NCBI GenBank assembly: GCA_025558095.1
Contig: JAIVFI010000013.1
Coordinates: forward strand, 558,001-622,000
Origin: Hyaloraphidium curvatum
Taxonomy: Eukaryota > Monoblepharomycota > Hyaloraphidiomycetes > Hyaloraphidiales > Hyaloraphidiaceae
Direction: 5' to 3'
Length of the DNA stretch: 64,000 nt
Part shown: positions 20,266 through 29,649 of the stretch, one piece after another
Position numbering within the stretch: the stretch's first letter is position 1
How the letters are laid out: every line of letters begins with the position of its first letter
The notes under the pieces: model-generated
Told to the model about the DNA's origin: nothing
The model's database searches: none
The model's input: the letters and a program-made list of their open reading frames with translations, nothing else
Program-made: the position numbers and the translations under genes

Positions 20266-21807
20266 ATGTTCTCCGCGCTCTCCTCGTGGTACCGCCAGCG
20301 CAATTTCGAGCAGGCCGTGCTCGACTTCCCGCCCGACGCGGCGCCGGCGGCGGTGTCGCGCGTGTCGGCGCTGCTGGCGGCGGATCCGAGCCTCGTGCTG
20401 CACGCGATGCCCGGCCGCTCGGGGCGGCAGGCGCTGGGCTGCGCCGTCGAGGCGGGCGCCGACGCGCTGGTGCGGCTGCTGCTCGGCACCTCCCCCGACG
20501 GCCCGGCCGCGCCCGCGAGGAAGCTGCCGCCGCTGCCCGAACGGCTGGCCGCCGCCGCGGGGGCGCCCCTCCCGCCGACGCCCCAACAAACAACAGCCGA
20601 AATCAAGACGAATCCGCTGCTGACGGCGCAGCTGGCACACCGCGACGCGCTGCACCGCACGCCGCTGGTCATTGGAATCGAGGCAGGCGACCCCGAGATG
20701 GTGGAGATGCTGCTGCGGGCCGGCGGCGTGGGCCAGCTGACGGGCCGCCACGGCATGGACTGGACGCCGCTCATGTGCGGCTACGCGTCGCTGCCGGCCG
20801 TCAGGGCGCTGTTCGAGGTGCTGGAGGACATGACGCGGGCAGGGCTGGGGGCCGACGAGGGCGCCCCCGGCGCGGCGCTTCCCCCGCACACCGATACGCC
20901 TGCCGCTTCCGCCAGCCAGGTCTCGGGAGAGCACACGATCGACGTCGGCAGCACTCCCACGAGCCCGACCGCGCACATCACCCCCGCCCTGCTCCTCTCG
21001 CACACCAACGAGCAGGGCCAGACCCTCCTCCACCTCGCCGCCCTGCACGCCTCGGCCGACCTCGTGCGCTACCTCCTCGGCGAACGCCGTGCCGACCTCG
21101 TCCACGGCTCCTCCCTCGAGGCCGTACTGCGGCAGCGCGACGCCTCGTCCCGCACCCCGCTGATGCTGGCCGCCTCCGGCGCCGGGTACGGCGAGGATGA
21201 CGCGCAGGCCGCCCGCCGCGCCGACGTCGTCCGCACCCTCCTCTCTGCCGCCGCCTCCGGGCTCGCCCCCGACGCTGCCCGCGATGCACTGCGCGCCCTG
21301 CTCCTCGAGGACCGCACCGCCCCTGGCGGCCGCACCGCCCCCATGCTCGCCGCCGAAAACGGCAACACCGAAGCCCTCTCGATGCTCCTCACCTTCCCCG
21401 CCCCGTACGACCCCGACCTCCTCGACGAGCAGCTCCTCGCCTCCGACGCCCAGGGCATGGGCATGCCCTCCCTCGCCCTCGCCGCGCGCCACGCCAAGCC
21501 GTGGCTCCGCGGCCGCGCCGACGCCGTGCTGCAGCTCCTCTCGCAGCTCCGCGGGTCGTCCCCCACTTCGGGCTCCCCGGGCACACCCGTGCTCCCCCCC
21601 GGCGCGGCACGCCCGCCGCTCGCGCCCCTGGTGGTGGCCAACCCCAGCCGCGCGGGACGGCAGGGCGGGACGAGCCTCGAGACGGGGATGCCGGAGATGG
21701 ACGGGAGGGGGAGGAGCGCGAGCCCCGGGGCCGCGGTGGGGGAGGTGCCGGGGGCGCCGGGGCTGAGGAGGAAGGGGAGCAACGGGAGCCGGGTGGGCGA
21801 GGAGTGA
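20266..21807 (+). CDS. Ankyrin-repeat protein, cytosolic type
   Basis: Single exon, 513 residues, starting at the ATG in ccaaaATGtt. Ankyrin-like units are visible at about 60-75 (GCAVEAGADALVRLLLG), 130-155 (HRTPLVIGIEAGDPEMVEMLL), 240-265 (GQTLLHLAALHASADLVRYLL), 280-320 (SRTPLMLAASG) and 355-375 (APMLAAENGNTEALSMLL). There is no signal peptide, unlike the two ankyrin proteins at the start of the window. The last ~90 residues are Gly/Pro/Ser-rich and probably disordered. Long linkers separate the repeats, so it is a divergent member. Protein-interaction role inferred; partner unknown. Confidence 0.8.
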   Translation: MFSALSSWYRQRNFEQAVLDFPPDAAPAAVSRVSALLAADPSLVLHAMPGRSGRQALGCAVEAGADALVRLLLGTSPDGPAAPARKLPPLPERLAAAAGAPLPPTPQQTTAEIKTNPLLTAQLAHRDALHRTPLVIGIEAGDPEMVEMLLRAGGVGQLTGRHGMDWTPLMCGYASLPAVRALFEVLEDMTRAGLGADEGAPGAALPPHTDTPAASASQVSGEHTIDVGSTPTSPTAHITPALLLSHTNEQGQTLLHLAALHASADLVRYLLGERRADLVHGSSLEAVLRQRDASSRTPLMLAASGAGYGEDDAQAARRADVVRTLLSAAASGLAPDAARDALRALLLEDRTAPGGRTAPMLAAENGNTEALSMLLTFPAPYDPDLLDEQLLASDAQGMGMPSLALAARHAKPWLRGRADAVLQLLSQLRGSSPTSGSPGTPVLPPGAARPPLAPLVVANPSRAGRQGGTSLETGMPEMDGRGRSASPGAAVGEVPGAPGLRRKGSNGSRVGEE

Positions 21808-21998
21808 TCCCGGGAATTGGATCGGGCTGAAGATACCACGCGAGGGCGGGCAGGAGCAACGGCGCCGCGGTGTAAAATTAGTTGTGATTCCCGGCTCTCC
21901 TGCCTTCCGGCGGCATAGATTTATCGACATAGCAAAAGAAGCGTCCGCCCACCCGCGATCCCGACCGTGATCCAGCCAACGGGGCGCCAGCAACGCGC

Positions 21999-22901
21999 CT
22001 ACAGGCATGCTCCGTACCCGATCAGCAGCTGCGCGAGGTAATAGGTGACCATGATAAAGTCCTTCGGGCCGGTTGTGCCCGGTTCGCCAAAGACGGGGAG
22101 GTAGCTGTTCAGGGTGGACAGGAAGGCGGGGTTGAACTTGTCCACGGCCTGCGGGGGAACCGAAAGGTCAGATGACGGCGGCGAGGCGGAACGGCAAGGC
22201 AAGCCCACGATGGTAAAGTCGCTCAGGCAGAAGAGGAACGCCCCCACGGCGGTCGCGTACCACTGCGCGCTCCTCCCCCTCCCCTCCCCGTCAGCCTTCT
22301 CGGGCCTGCTCCCATCTGCCCCCCTGCTCTCCCTCCCCGCGCTCGCGATCGCCTTGTATAGCATCGTCCCGATCGCCGCGTTGTACGCCGCCACGGGGAG
22401 CTTCTCCGCCCGCGGCACGTGCGGCCACACCGCGCTGCCGCAGCCCGCGATGAACGCCAGGACCCCCGCCGCCGCGGCCCAGTCCGTGGGGCCGCCGAGG
22501 GAGGCCATCCCGCGGACGTAGCACAGGTGGCCGAGGAGGAAGCTCGACAGGCCGGCGGTGAAGAAGCGGTGGTCGAGGGGCGTCAGCTCCATGAACACGT
22601 CGCCCAGGGCCGAGGCGGCCAGCCCGGCGGCGACGGAGGGCGTGTGCTCGTCCCTCTGCGGGCCCCTGCGCGGGCCCGAGCGGCGCGCGGCGTCGGCGGC
22701 GATCAGCGCCACCGGGAGCGACTTGACCAGTGCGCCGAGGAGGAGGAACTGCGTCGGCGTGAGGCCGAGCCGTGGGTTGCGCGGGAACAGCAGCCGCGGG
22801 AGGCGCGGCTCGTTGAAGGTCGAGAGGTACAGCGCCATCAGCGAGGCGACGAGGGGGAGCCGCGTGCCGGCCGGGAACGGCGGCGCGGCGGGCGCGGACA
22901 T
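21999..22901 (-). CDS. TMEM86/YhhN-family protein (lysoplasmalogenase-like)
   Basis: Polytopic membrane protein with the YhhN hallmark ALGDVFMEL...FFTAGLSSFLLGHLCYV and a second conserved block at SDFTIAVDKF. The second block forms only if a 60-nt GTGGGC...CCCGCAG intron (22149-22208) is removed, giving 280 residues; unspliced it is an open 300-residue frame. Family members hydrolyse the vinyl-ether bond of lysoplasmalogens or act as membrane lipid enzymes. Start is the ATG at 22899-22901. It is divergent to the ubiquitin-like gene, with 880 bp between. Family call good; enzymatic specificity inferred. Confidence 0.75.
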   Translation of the reverse strand: MSAPAAPPFPAGTRLPLVASLMALYLSTFNEPRLPRLLFPRNPRLGLTPTQFLLLGALVKSLPVALIAADAARRSGPRRGPQRDEHTPSVAAGLAASALGDVFMELTPLDHRFFTAGLSSFLLGHLCYVRGMASLGGPTDWAAAAGVLAFIAGCGSAVWPHVPRAEKLPVAAYNAAIGTMLYKAIASAGRESRGADGSRPEKADGEGRGRSAQWYATAVGAFLFCLSDFTIVGLPCRSASPPSSDLSVPPQAVDKFNPAFLSTLNSYLPVFGEPGTTGPKDFIMVTYYLAQLLIGYGACL

Positions 22902-23781
22902 CGCGGCGGAGGCGGCGGGCGGCGGAAGTCCGGTGTCGGGCTATTCGAAACCAGGCTCCGGATGGCCGGGGCCGCCGGGTCAGGCGCCCTCTGGGGGATG
23001 ACGGGGGATGAGCCTATTGTTTGTGCGGCAAGCGGCAAAGCGGCGGAGGCGGCGGGACCCGCCTGACTTTCCCCCGCGTCCTAGCATATACCTGGGGGAA
23101 CATCTTCCTTCCTCATGGTGCAGGCCGGGACAGTGAGCACGCCGGGACGGAGCCGGCGACCGTCGGGCCGGCAGGATGCCGCGACGTGCGCAACGAAAGC
23201 GTCGCACAGGCCCGGGGCACATCAAAGCACTCTAGAAGCTCTTATCGAGGTCGTGGATGGGGCATTCGACGCGTTGCGGGGCTGAGGCCCGCCGATCCCA
23301 CGTACACCACGTCAAGCCCACCATCGGCCGAGGCCAAGGTCAGGGCTCGACGCGAAGTCGCGGCCGCCCGGCGAGCTGGCGGATCATTATCGGCGGCATC
23401 CTCCCTGCTCGGTCGCGCGGAAGGACATGTCATCCGCCCAGGCCGGTCAGACGACGGAGCGGGCGGGGTCTCGGGCGGAAAACGGCAATTGCTCCGATCC
23501 CACTCCGCATATCGTCGGCCCTCGTCCGGCCACCCGACCGCCTGGCTCCGGGAGAGCCCCACCGCCGCAGCCTCCGTCTACCAAGCGGCCCACGGCTCGC
23601 GCTCGCAGGTTGGACGCCCCGTCCGCCTTGGGCCGGGCCAGCTGACGGCGGCATCATCCTCCCGCGCTCCACCTCCCCCGCGAACTCCCCCGCGCCCGTT
23701 GCCCGTCCCTCGCTCATCAGCAGACTCAACATCCAGCAAGGTCCCGCGCCGCACACCCGCGTCCCTCCTGCTTCGGGCGCA
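22902..23781. other. 880-bp intergenic region between divergent genes
   Basis: No supported gene. The only coding-like shred is near 23.2 kb on the plus strand (HQSTLEALIEVVDGAF then stop), with no start and no splice partner. Otherwise GC-rich sequence that should contain the promoters of the TMEM86-like and ubiquitin-like genes. Confidence 0.4.
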
Positions 23782-24056
23782 ATGCAAATCTTCGTCATGA
23801 CATCGGCGGGCAGGACCCTGACGCTCGACGTCGCGCCGTCCGACGCCATCGAAGACGTCAAGGTGCGCGCGCCGTGCCGCGATGTCCGTCGGTCCTGACC
23901 CCGCGCTGGGCGCAGGCCAAGATTTTCGACAAGCAAGGCACGCCGCCGGATCAGCAGCGCCTCAGCCTGTACGGCAAGCAGCTCGAGGACGGGCTGACTC
24001 TGGCCGAGTACAACGTGCAGCCGGACGCGAAGCTGCACGTCGACCTGCTTTACTGA
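23782..24056 (+). CDS. Ubiquitin-like protein without C-terminal diglycine
   Basis: Exons 23782-23862 and 23916-24056 around a 53-nt GTGCGC...GGCGCAG intron give 73 residues. It opens [20 protein letters not shown] and continues [40 protein letters not shown], clearly the ubiquitin/NEDD8 fold; the intron follows the VK of ubiquitin residues 26-27. Lysines equivalent to 27, 29, 33 and 48 are present; 6, 11 and 63 are replaced. The chain ends LHVDLLY and stops, so the RLRGG tail needed for E1 activation and conjugation is missing. No downstream GT donor that could add it was found. It may act as a non-conjugated ubiquitin-fold protein (inference), or be a decaying copy. Confidence 0.8.
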
Positions 24057-24162
24057 GCGGATTTTTCCGGGGGCAGGGGAGTCGACGAAAGGTTTGGGGG
24101 CTGTTGCCTCGGATGTCACCGATGTTTCATTCGAACAGGTCATCCCGGCAGGGGTAGACGCC

Positions 24163-24957
24163 TCAGAGCAGCGAGCTCCCTCCTCCAGTCCTCACAGTCG
24201 TCCCCGTCGCAAATCCGTCCTTCATGATGTAGAGATACGCTTCCGCCACGTCCTCCACCCTTCCCATCCGCTTGGTCAGAGTTCCCTTGGCGAACCCTTC
24301 GACGGCCTTGGCATCCAGCGGCCCCCACATCTCCGTCAGCACACCCCCCGGCATCACGAGGTTGGCCCTGATCGGCGCCAACTCCACGGCCAGCCCGCGC
24401 GCGAGGCCCTCCATCCCGGCCAGGAACCCGGCCATCACCGCCCACCCCTGCCGCGGCTTGTCCCCGCCCAGGCCCGAGGTGACGGTGAAGGTCGAGTCGG
24501 GCGACACGGCGAGGAATTTCCCGGGCGAAGCCGACAGGTGCCGCGCGATCGCGACGGGGGCGAAGAAGCGCACCTGCCCCGCCGCCTGGACCGTCGCGGC
24601 GTCGAAGGAAGAGAGCGGGCCGATGCGGAGCTTGTCCCCCGCGGTGTGGGCGATGTGGTCGCACGCGCCGCCGAGCGCCGCCACCGCGTCTTGGAGCAGC
24701 TTGAGCGCGTTGGCGTCGGCCGTCGCCGGGTTTCCGAGGTCGGCGGCGGAACCCGTCGCGTGGCCCTGCGGGTACGCCTCCTTGAGCCGGCGGACGGCGT
24801 CGTCCACGCGTTGGGGGTTGGCGGACGCGACGTGCACGCGGGCGCCGGCGGCGAGGGAGGCCAGGGCGACGCCGAAGCCGATGCCGGAACTGCCGCCGAC
24901 GACCAAGACGCGCTTGCCGGCGAGCTTGGAGGTCGGGAACGGGGCCTGCGGGGCCAT
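24163..24957 (-). CDS. Short-chain dehydrogenase/reductase with atypical active site
   Basis: Single exon, 264 residues from the ATG at 24955-24957; an upstream in-frame start was rejected because the Rossmann fold begins right after MAPQAPFPTSKLAGKRVLVVGG. Cofactor motif GGSSGIGFGVA, then AAGDKLRIG in the NNAG position. The usual YxxxK is replaced by WAVMA in GLGGDKPRQGWAVMAGFLAG, as I recall for a fungal SDR subfamily of the form KPRxGW(S/A)V. The C-terminus PIRANLVMPGGVLTEMW is canonical. Probably an NAD(P)-binding protein of unknown substrate; classical catalysis is doubtful without Tyr and Lys. Confidence 0.8.
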   Translation of the reverse strand: MAPQAPFPTSKLAGKRVLVVGGSSGIGFGVALASLAAGARVHVASANPQRVDDAVRRLKEAYPQGHATGSAADLGNPATADANALKLLQDAVAALGGACDHIAHTAGDKLRIGPLSSFDAATVQAAGQVRFFAPVAIARHLSASPGKFLAVSPDSTFTVTSGLGGDKPRQGWAVMAGFLAGMEGLARGLAVELAPIRANLVMPGGVLTEMWGPLDAKAVEGFAKGTLTKRMGRVEDVAEAYLYIMKDGFATGTTVRTGGGSSLL

Positions 24958-25138
24958 CGTTTGGAGGAAAAGGAAAGGCACGGGAGACACACACTGGGCG
25001 ATCGGCCGCCACCACCTCCGTCCTTGAGAGCGGTGTCGATCAGACCGCATTGCTCGTTTTTCGGATGATTTTCTTCGGATTTTGCAGGGGCCGGCGGCGT
25101 GGCGCCGCCTGCTCCATGTTCCATGCCCGACGTCTAAT

Positions 25139-26770
25139 CTACACGTGCATCCAGCGCCAACCCTTCCCCACCCGCAGCCACACCGTCATCGCCACCAGCA
25201 CCACCTGCGCAGCCCCGCCATAGGCGATCACCGGTGCCCAGTTCGTGGACAGCCGCGCGCCGCCCTCGCCAAAGGCCGAGTTGGCGTCCGCAATGGCGCC
25301 GAGCACGGCCCCGGCGACCAGCGTGCCGGGCGCCATCCAGACGAAGATCATGCCGACGGTCGAGGCGAAGTTCTTCTGCCCGAATGCGCCGGCGGCGATG
25401 TTGGAGACGAGCACGGGGAAGGGCGCGCCGAAGTAGCCGGTCATGATGCAGAAGGCCAGCAGCCCGGCGCCGGTGGTGGAGACGCAGAGGATGTAGACGG
25501 GGAAGAAGGAGAGCAGCACGCCGATGTTGACGAGGACGGCGAAGTTGAGGATGCCCAGGCGGCCGATGACGAAGCCGGAGGTCAGCTGTCCGATGCCGGT
25601 GCAGACGTTGAGGACGGCGAGGCAGACGGCGGCCGAGATGCCGTTGGCCAGTGGCCCGAGATCCGACATTTGCTGCGGGAGGAAGAACAAGGGCACTGCG
25701 AACCATGACCGCGAGGCGTCAGAGGAATTTTGGGACCGGTCCGGGGCCCGGTCACCCACCAAGAAAGTTCGAAGGGAAGAAAAAGCACATGGCCGCGAGC
25801 TTCCAGTAAGTGGCGTTCCTGAAGAGCGTCGCGTCGATGAGCTTCCTGCCCGCCTTGCGCGGCGGCAGGTCCTTGCGGGTCCGGAGCATCAGGGCCGCGC
25901 AGAACAAGATGGCACCTCCGACGATTCCGATCCCGCGCATTGCCCACCGCCACCCGAAGCTGTCCAGCAGCACTTGGCTGACGGGGGTCAGCACCGCGCC
26001 GCCGAACCCTACGCCGGACATCCCGATCCCGATCGCGAGCGGCAGCCGCCGATAAAAGTACTGCCCGGGCAGCCCGAGCGCGGGCGTGATGAGGCAAGAG
26101 AAGCCGAGGCCTTGGATGATGGTGCCGACAAAGAGCGTCCAGACTTGGTTCGCAAACGAGTTGGTGACCCCCGCGACCACCGTCAGGATCGCTCCGGTGC
26201 AAGCCACTCCGCGGTACGAAATCCGGTCGGCCAGGGCGCCCGTTACAGGGCCATCTGGTTGGCGGAGGGGTGAGTGGGGAGCGGCGCGGCGGTTGCTGCG
26301 GCCGACGCACAGAGGTTCATGCCGACCATCGTCAGGGACGCACACAGCGAGAGCTGCGTGTTGGCGGCGCCCGGGAACGTCCCCGTGTTGACAAAGTAGC
26401 CGATGAAGACGCCGACGGAGTTGGCGATGCCGCAGACAAAGAATTCTACGAGGAACATGGCGAAGACGACTGTCCACGCCACGAACCCGCCGTCCGGGAA
26501 GTCCGGCGTCGGGGGGGCTCCCTCGACGTCGGCATCCTTGTCGATCGCATCCTTGCCGGGGCCCTCCTTGGAGTCGTCCACCACGACGGTGTCGTCGTCC
26601 GAGGGGAGCCGTGCTGTGGCAAAAGTGCCCTTTTCCGGACCCGCCGGGAGACACACTTCGCCCGGCTCGGGTGGGGGCGCCGCGGCCAAAGAGGCGACCA
26701 GCGCCTCCTCCGCAGCTGCCGGAGGCTCGGCATTGCCGGATCCGTCCCCGTTTCCGTCGGCGGGTGCCAT
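25139..26770 (-). CDS. MFS monocarboxylate-like transporter
   Basis: Exons 26770-26311, 26254-25760 and 25695-25139; introns of 56 and 64 nt (GTGCGT...ACCAG, GTGGGT...GCAG); 503 residues. A ~110-residue acidic N-terminal tail precedes the SLC16-type signature FPDGGFVAWTVVFAMF. Twelve helices follow, with VTGALADRISYRG and GWRWAMRGIG loops typical of the family. The spliced joins NLYGPVTGAL and NFLVPLFFLP restore continuous helices, which supports the introns. Fungal homologues sit in plasma or vacuolar membranes; substrates are often unknown (monocarboxylates, riboflavin). Start chosen at MAPADG because the upstream start codon is not ATG. Confidence 0.85.
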
Positions 26771-27114
26771 CGCTGCGAATGCGGCCAAGCCCTTCGGTGC
26801 CTGCGCCAACGCCGCTCACTCACTCGCCTCCGCGATTTAGCACCTCAGTTCGACGAATTTCTTCTAGGAGACTGAAGAGCCCCATCGATCGGCCTGCTCC
26901 TATTGCAGCGAAGAACACTCGGACCCGATGTCTCCCATCCATCCTCCCGAAGCAAAATAACCTGGAGTCAGCGTCGGCCTGTTGTGGAAAGGGAAGCACC
27001 CAAAGTTGATGATTGGTCGGCAGCGAAAGCATCAATTCACATTATCGCAACTTCTTTGCCATCCGCATGACTATCTGTCTCTCCTTCCGATTCGCGAACT
27101 CGTATTCTGGTCCC
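26771..27114. other. Intergenic, no gene seen
   Basis: 344 bp between the transporter start and the end of the MYND gene, both on the minus strand. Locally less GC-rich than the flanking genes. No feature recognised. Confidence 0.4.
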
Positions 27115-28151
27115 TCACTCGCGCATCTGCTTGCACTCCTTGTGGTGCCTCTCCATCCAGTCCGTAGTCTGGCAGACGGGACCGCAGTAGAAGATCGAGT
27201 GGCACTCGGAGCACGCGCTGATTCCGTCCTCTACCCCGCAGACCCGGCACGCGAGAGCAGGGAAGCCGCCGACGTCACCGCCCGAGTCGGTTCCCTTGGG
27301 GAAGAAGTCGACTTCGATCGCGCAGATCAGGCCCCTGCAGCGGAGAATGTTAGTGATCGTGCATCATGCTGTGGAGTGCCGAGCTTACTTGGTGTCGCGG
27401 CGGAGCTTGACGGGGTAGAGCCCGTCCCCGAGTCCAGTCTTGACCGACAGCGTCTTCTGGCCCTCAGTGACGAAGTCCTCTTCGAAAATCTCGTCGTGGA
27501 TCGCCACCTTGCCCGACTCCAGCCTCATCGACCCGACGAAGAGGTGCCCGCGGCTCTGGTCCTCCTCCCCCGCGCACGATCGGAAAACGAAGTCGGGCCT
27601 GGCGAGCCACGCGCTCCCGACCCTGATCCCCTTGTCGGCGAAGTCAATCAGGCGCACGGAAAGCTGCCAAACCGTGCCGGGCTGCGCGGAGTCGACGACG
27701 GCGGCATCGAAACCTCCCTGGTTGTACGTCCCGTCGGTTGCGAAGGCCCATTCGCCGTCCTTCCCGGTTCCCATGTGGTACTGTCCGTGGGCCAGGTCGC
27801 GATCGGTAGGCACCGCGGTGAAGCAGACCTGCGCGGAATCAGCCGATACGTGAAGTCCGACGTCTCCCTTCTCGCGGGCGGCCAGCGCGTGGGGCATCGC
27901 ATGGTCGGGCCGGTTGACTTCGAGGGTCGTCGCAGTAACAAAGGTCGGCAGGACGTCGGCGTAGGTGGGCACGGGACTGCCAGGAGGTGCAAAGCCGTTG
28001 ACGACGGGGAGGTTCTTGCGGAGGCGCAGCTCAGCGGTGGTGAAGAGGCGAGTCGCTGAAAAGGGCGGCGTGGGAGGTGCAACGAAGGCGGGAGCCGTCA
28101 GCTGCGCAGGAAGGGAAGCTCAAGGAGCTCATTACAAGCGGCGTCGGTCAT
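27115..28151 (-). CDS. MYND zinc-finger protein with N-terminal beta-rich domain
   Basis: Exons 28151-28136 (only 16 nt), 28055-27389 and 27334-27115; introns 80 nt (pyrimidine-rich CCCTTTTCAG acceptor) and 54 nt (GTAAGC, branch-like CACTAAC, CTGCAG); 903 nt, 300 residues. Residues ~30-230 are an unrecognised domain rich in Val, Asp and Gly (VNRPDHAMPHAL..., GHLFVGSMRLESG). The C-terminal MYND finger reads CRVCGVEDGISACSECHSIFYCGPVCQ...H..EC. The first exon (MTDAA) depends on the long intron and is the least certain part. Divergent to another MYND gene across 147 bp. Likely a protein-interaction role; no SET domain. Confidence 0.75.
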
Positions 28152-28298
28152 TTTTGTCGGCCAGCAGCTGGAGGAGGCGGGATTTCGTTTCGGAGGTGAA
28201 AGGAGAAAATGATGGAGGCGCATCGACGCGTTCTGCCAAAAAGAAACCGAACGCGTCGAGCCGAGCGCAAAAGACGCGTCTAACATCTCTAGAAAACC
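28152..28298. promoter_or_regulatory. Shared divergent promoter with three ACGCGT boxes
   Basis: The 147-bp gap between two divergent MYND genes holds ACGCGT at 28226-28231, 28251-28256 and 28274-28279. ACGCGT is the MluI cell-cycle box bound by MBF-type factors in fungi. The motif is palindromic, so it could serve both genes. Binding is inferred. Confidence 0.45.
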
Positions 28299-29547
28299 AT
28301 GGATGATCTGTCGTCAAGTACCAGCGACGGTCGGCCGGCCCCGGGCACGGAGGACGCCTCGCCGCCGCGCCCCGCGCAGACAAAGCCCGCAGAGAAAATC
28401 CTCGACCTCTTCTGCAAAGCCGTAGCGGACGCTGACCACGCCGCGGCAAAGATCATCGAAGTCGCGGGACGGTGCGATGCGGGCGAGGCGGACCCGGCGA
28501 ACGGCCAGAACGGGACGCGTGCGGCTGCCGGATTCTGGGGCGCCGTTACCGCCGACGAAGGGCCGGGGTTTCAACTGCAACGCGCTGCGGAGCTCATGGA
28601 GATGCTGGGCATATTGGACTAAATTCCTTCCACGTTTCTGGCCTCCAAAGTGAAGGCGAGCGCGGCGATGCTCGGGATGCCGGAGATCGAGCTCCTCCAG
28701 CTGATGCGGCGTCCGCTGGACGAGGGTGACCTCCCCGATCTCTTCGACCGTGCCTTGCTGGCGACGTGGCCGGCATTGAGGAGGATCTGCATGTTTCGGC
28801 TGAACCTCTGCGTGCTGCGCGCCTTGGGAGTACCGATCGATCCATCCGCCGTCTGCAAGAAGCTTTGGACTCCACTCACCTTTGGCGGAAAGCACCCGTT
28901 CAACACGGAATGGATCTCGTTGCGCCTCGCCGAAGCTCTCTTTACCCAACGGGCTTTCGATTTCGCGGAGAACAGCATTTACCGTTGCATCCATGCCTTC
29001 GTCCAGGCAAAGAGCGCACGCCGGCGGATCAAGGCCGACGTGGACTTTGCGGATCTTATTGTTTTTTCAATGATCGATCTCTGCCGTGTGTGGTGCTGCA
29101 TCCTCGTCCTTCACCCGGCTCCGAACACGGTCGTGAATCCCATCTCGTTCCTGTCGCACCTCAAGTCGCCCTGCGACCTCGTGCAAACCGCCGTGAACTA
29201 CGCAAACGCGGTCTTCTTCCCCAACCGCATCGGTGGGAGAGTCCGGATGCCCGGGGGAGGGACTGTCGAGGATTGCATCAACGAGATCATGTTCGGTCTC
29301 GGCTTCATCAGCGGATTTGTTCACGAGGAGTTTCCCCGCGGGCTCGAGAAGAATTGCCCGGCGCCGAAACCTGTCGTCCGAAACGCACGCTGCCACGTGC
29401 GACGAATGCGGGCGAGCCGCAGCCGATGGGGCCAAGCTGATGCGGTGCGGGAGGTGCAAGGCGGCGCGGTACTGCAGCCGGGCGTGCCAGCGGTCGGCGT
29501 GGAAGGAGCACAAGGCCAACTGCGTGGACGTCTTCCGATCCGCGTGA
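28299..29547 (+). pseudogene. MYND zinc-finger protein with in-frame stop and frameshift
   Basis: Starts at a well-placed ATG (aaaaccATGg). The frame is open to ELMEMLGILD, meets TAA at 28620-28622, and continues in the same frame (IPSTFLASKVKASAAMLG...) for over 240 coherent residues, including FDRALLATWPALRRICMFRLNLCVLRALG. Near 29330-29390 the frame must shift by one to enter a complete MYND finger (CDECGRAAADGAKLMRCGRCKAARYC...C...H..NC) ending VDVFRSA at 29547. A 111-nt intron (28545-28655) could remove the stop but has a weak GTTACC donor, and no intron fits the frameshift. Either a recent pseudogene or two consensus errors. Body domain unrecognised. Confidence 0.6.
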
Positions 29548-29649
29548 CGCGCGCTTCGGATGATCAGCTAGCTGGTTCAGTCTACGTCGATGTCCGGATA
29601 TCAGCTAATCGAACCATACCCTCACTCGTCCCCGTTCCTGCTACATCGA

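Noticed and set aside
19852-22008. 718-codon minus-strand frame opposite the third ankyrin gene
   Set aside because: Shadow frame; the plus-strand protein has recognisable ankyrin units and a good start.
23200-23285. Short coding-like peptide HQSTLEALIEVVDGAFDALRG
   Set aside because: No start codon, no partner exon and no family; too short to support a gene.
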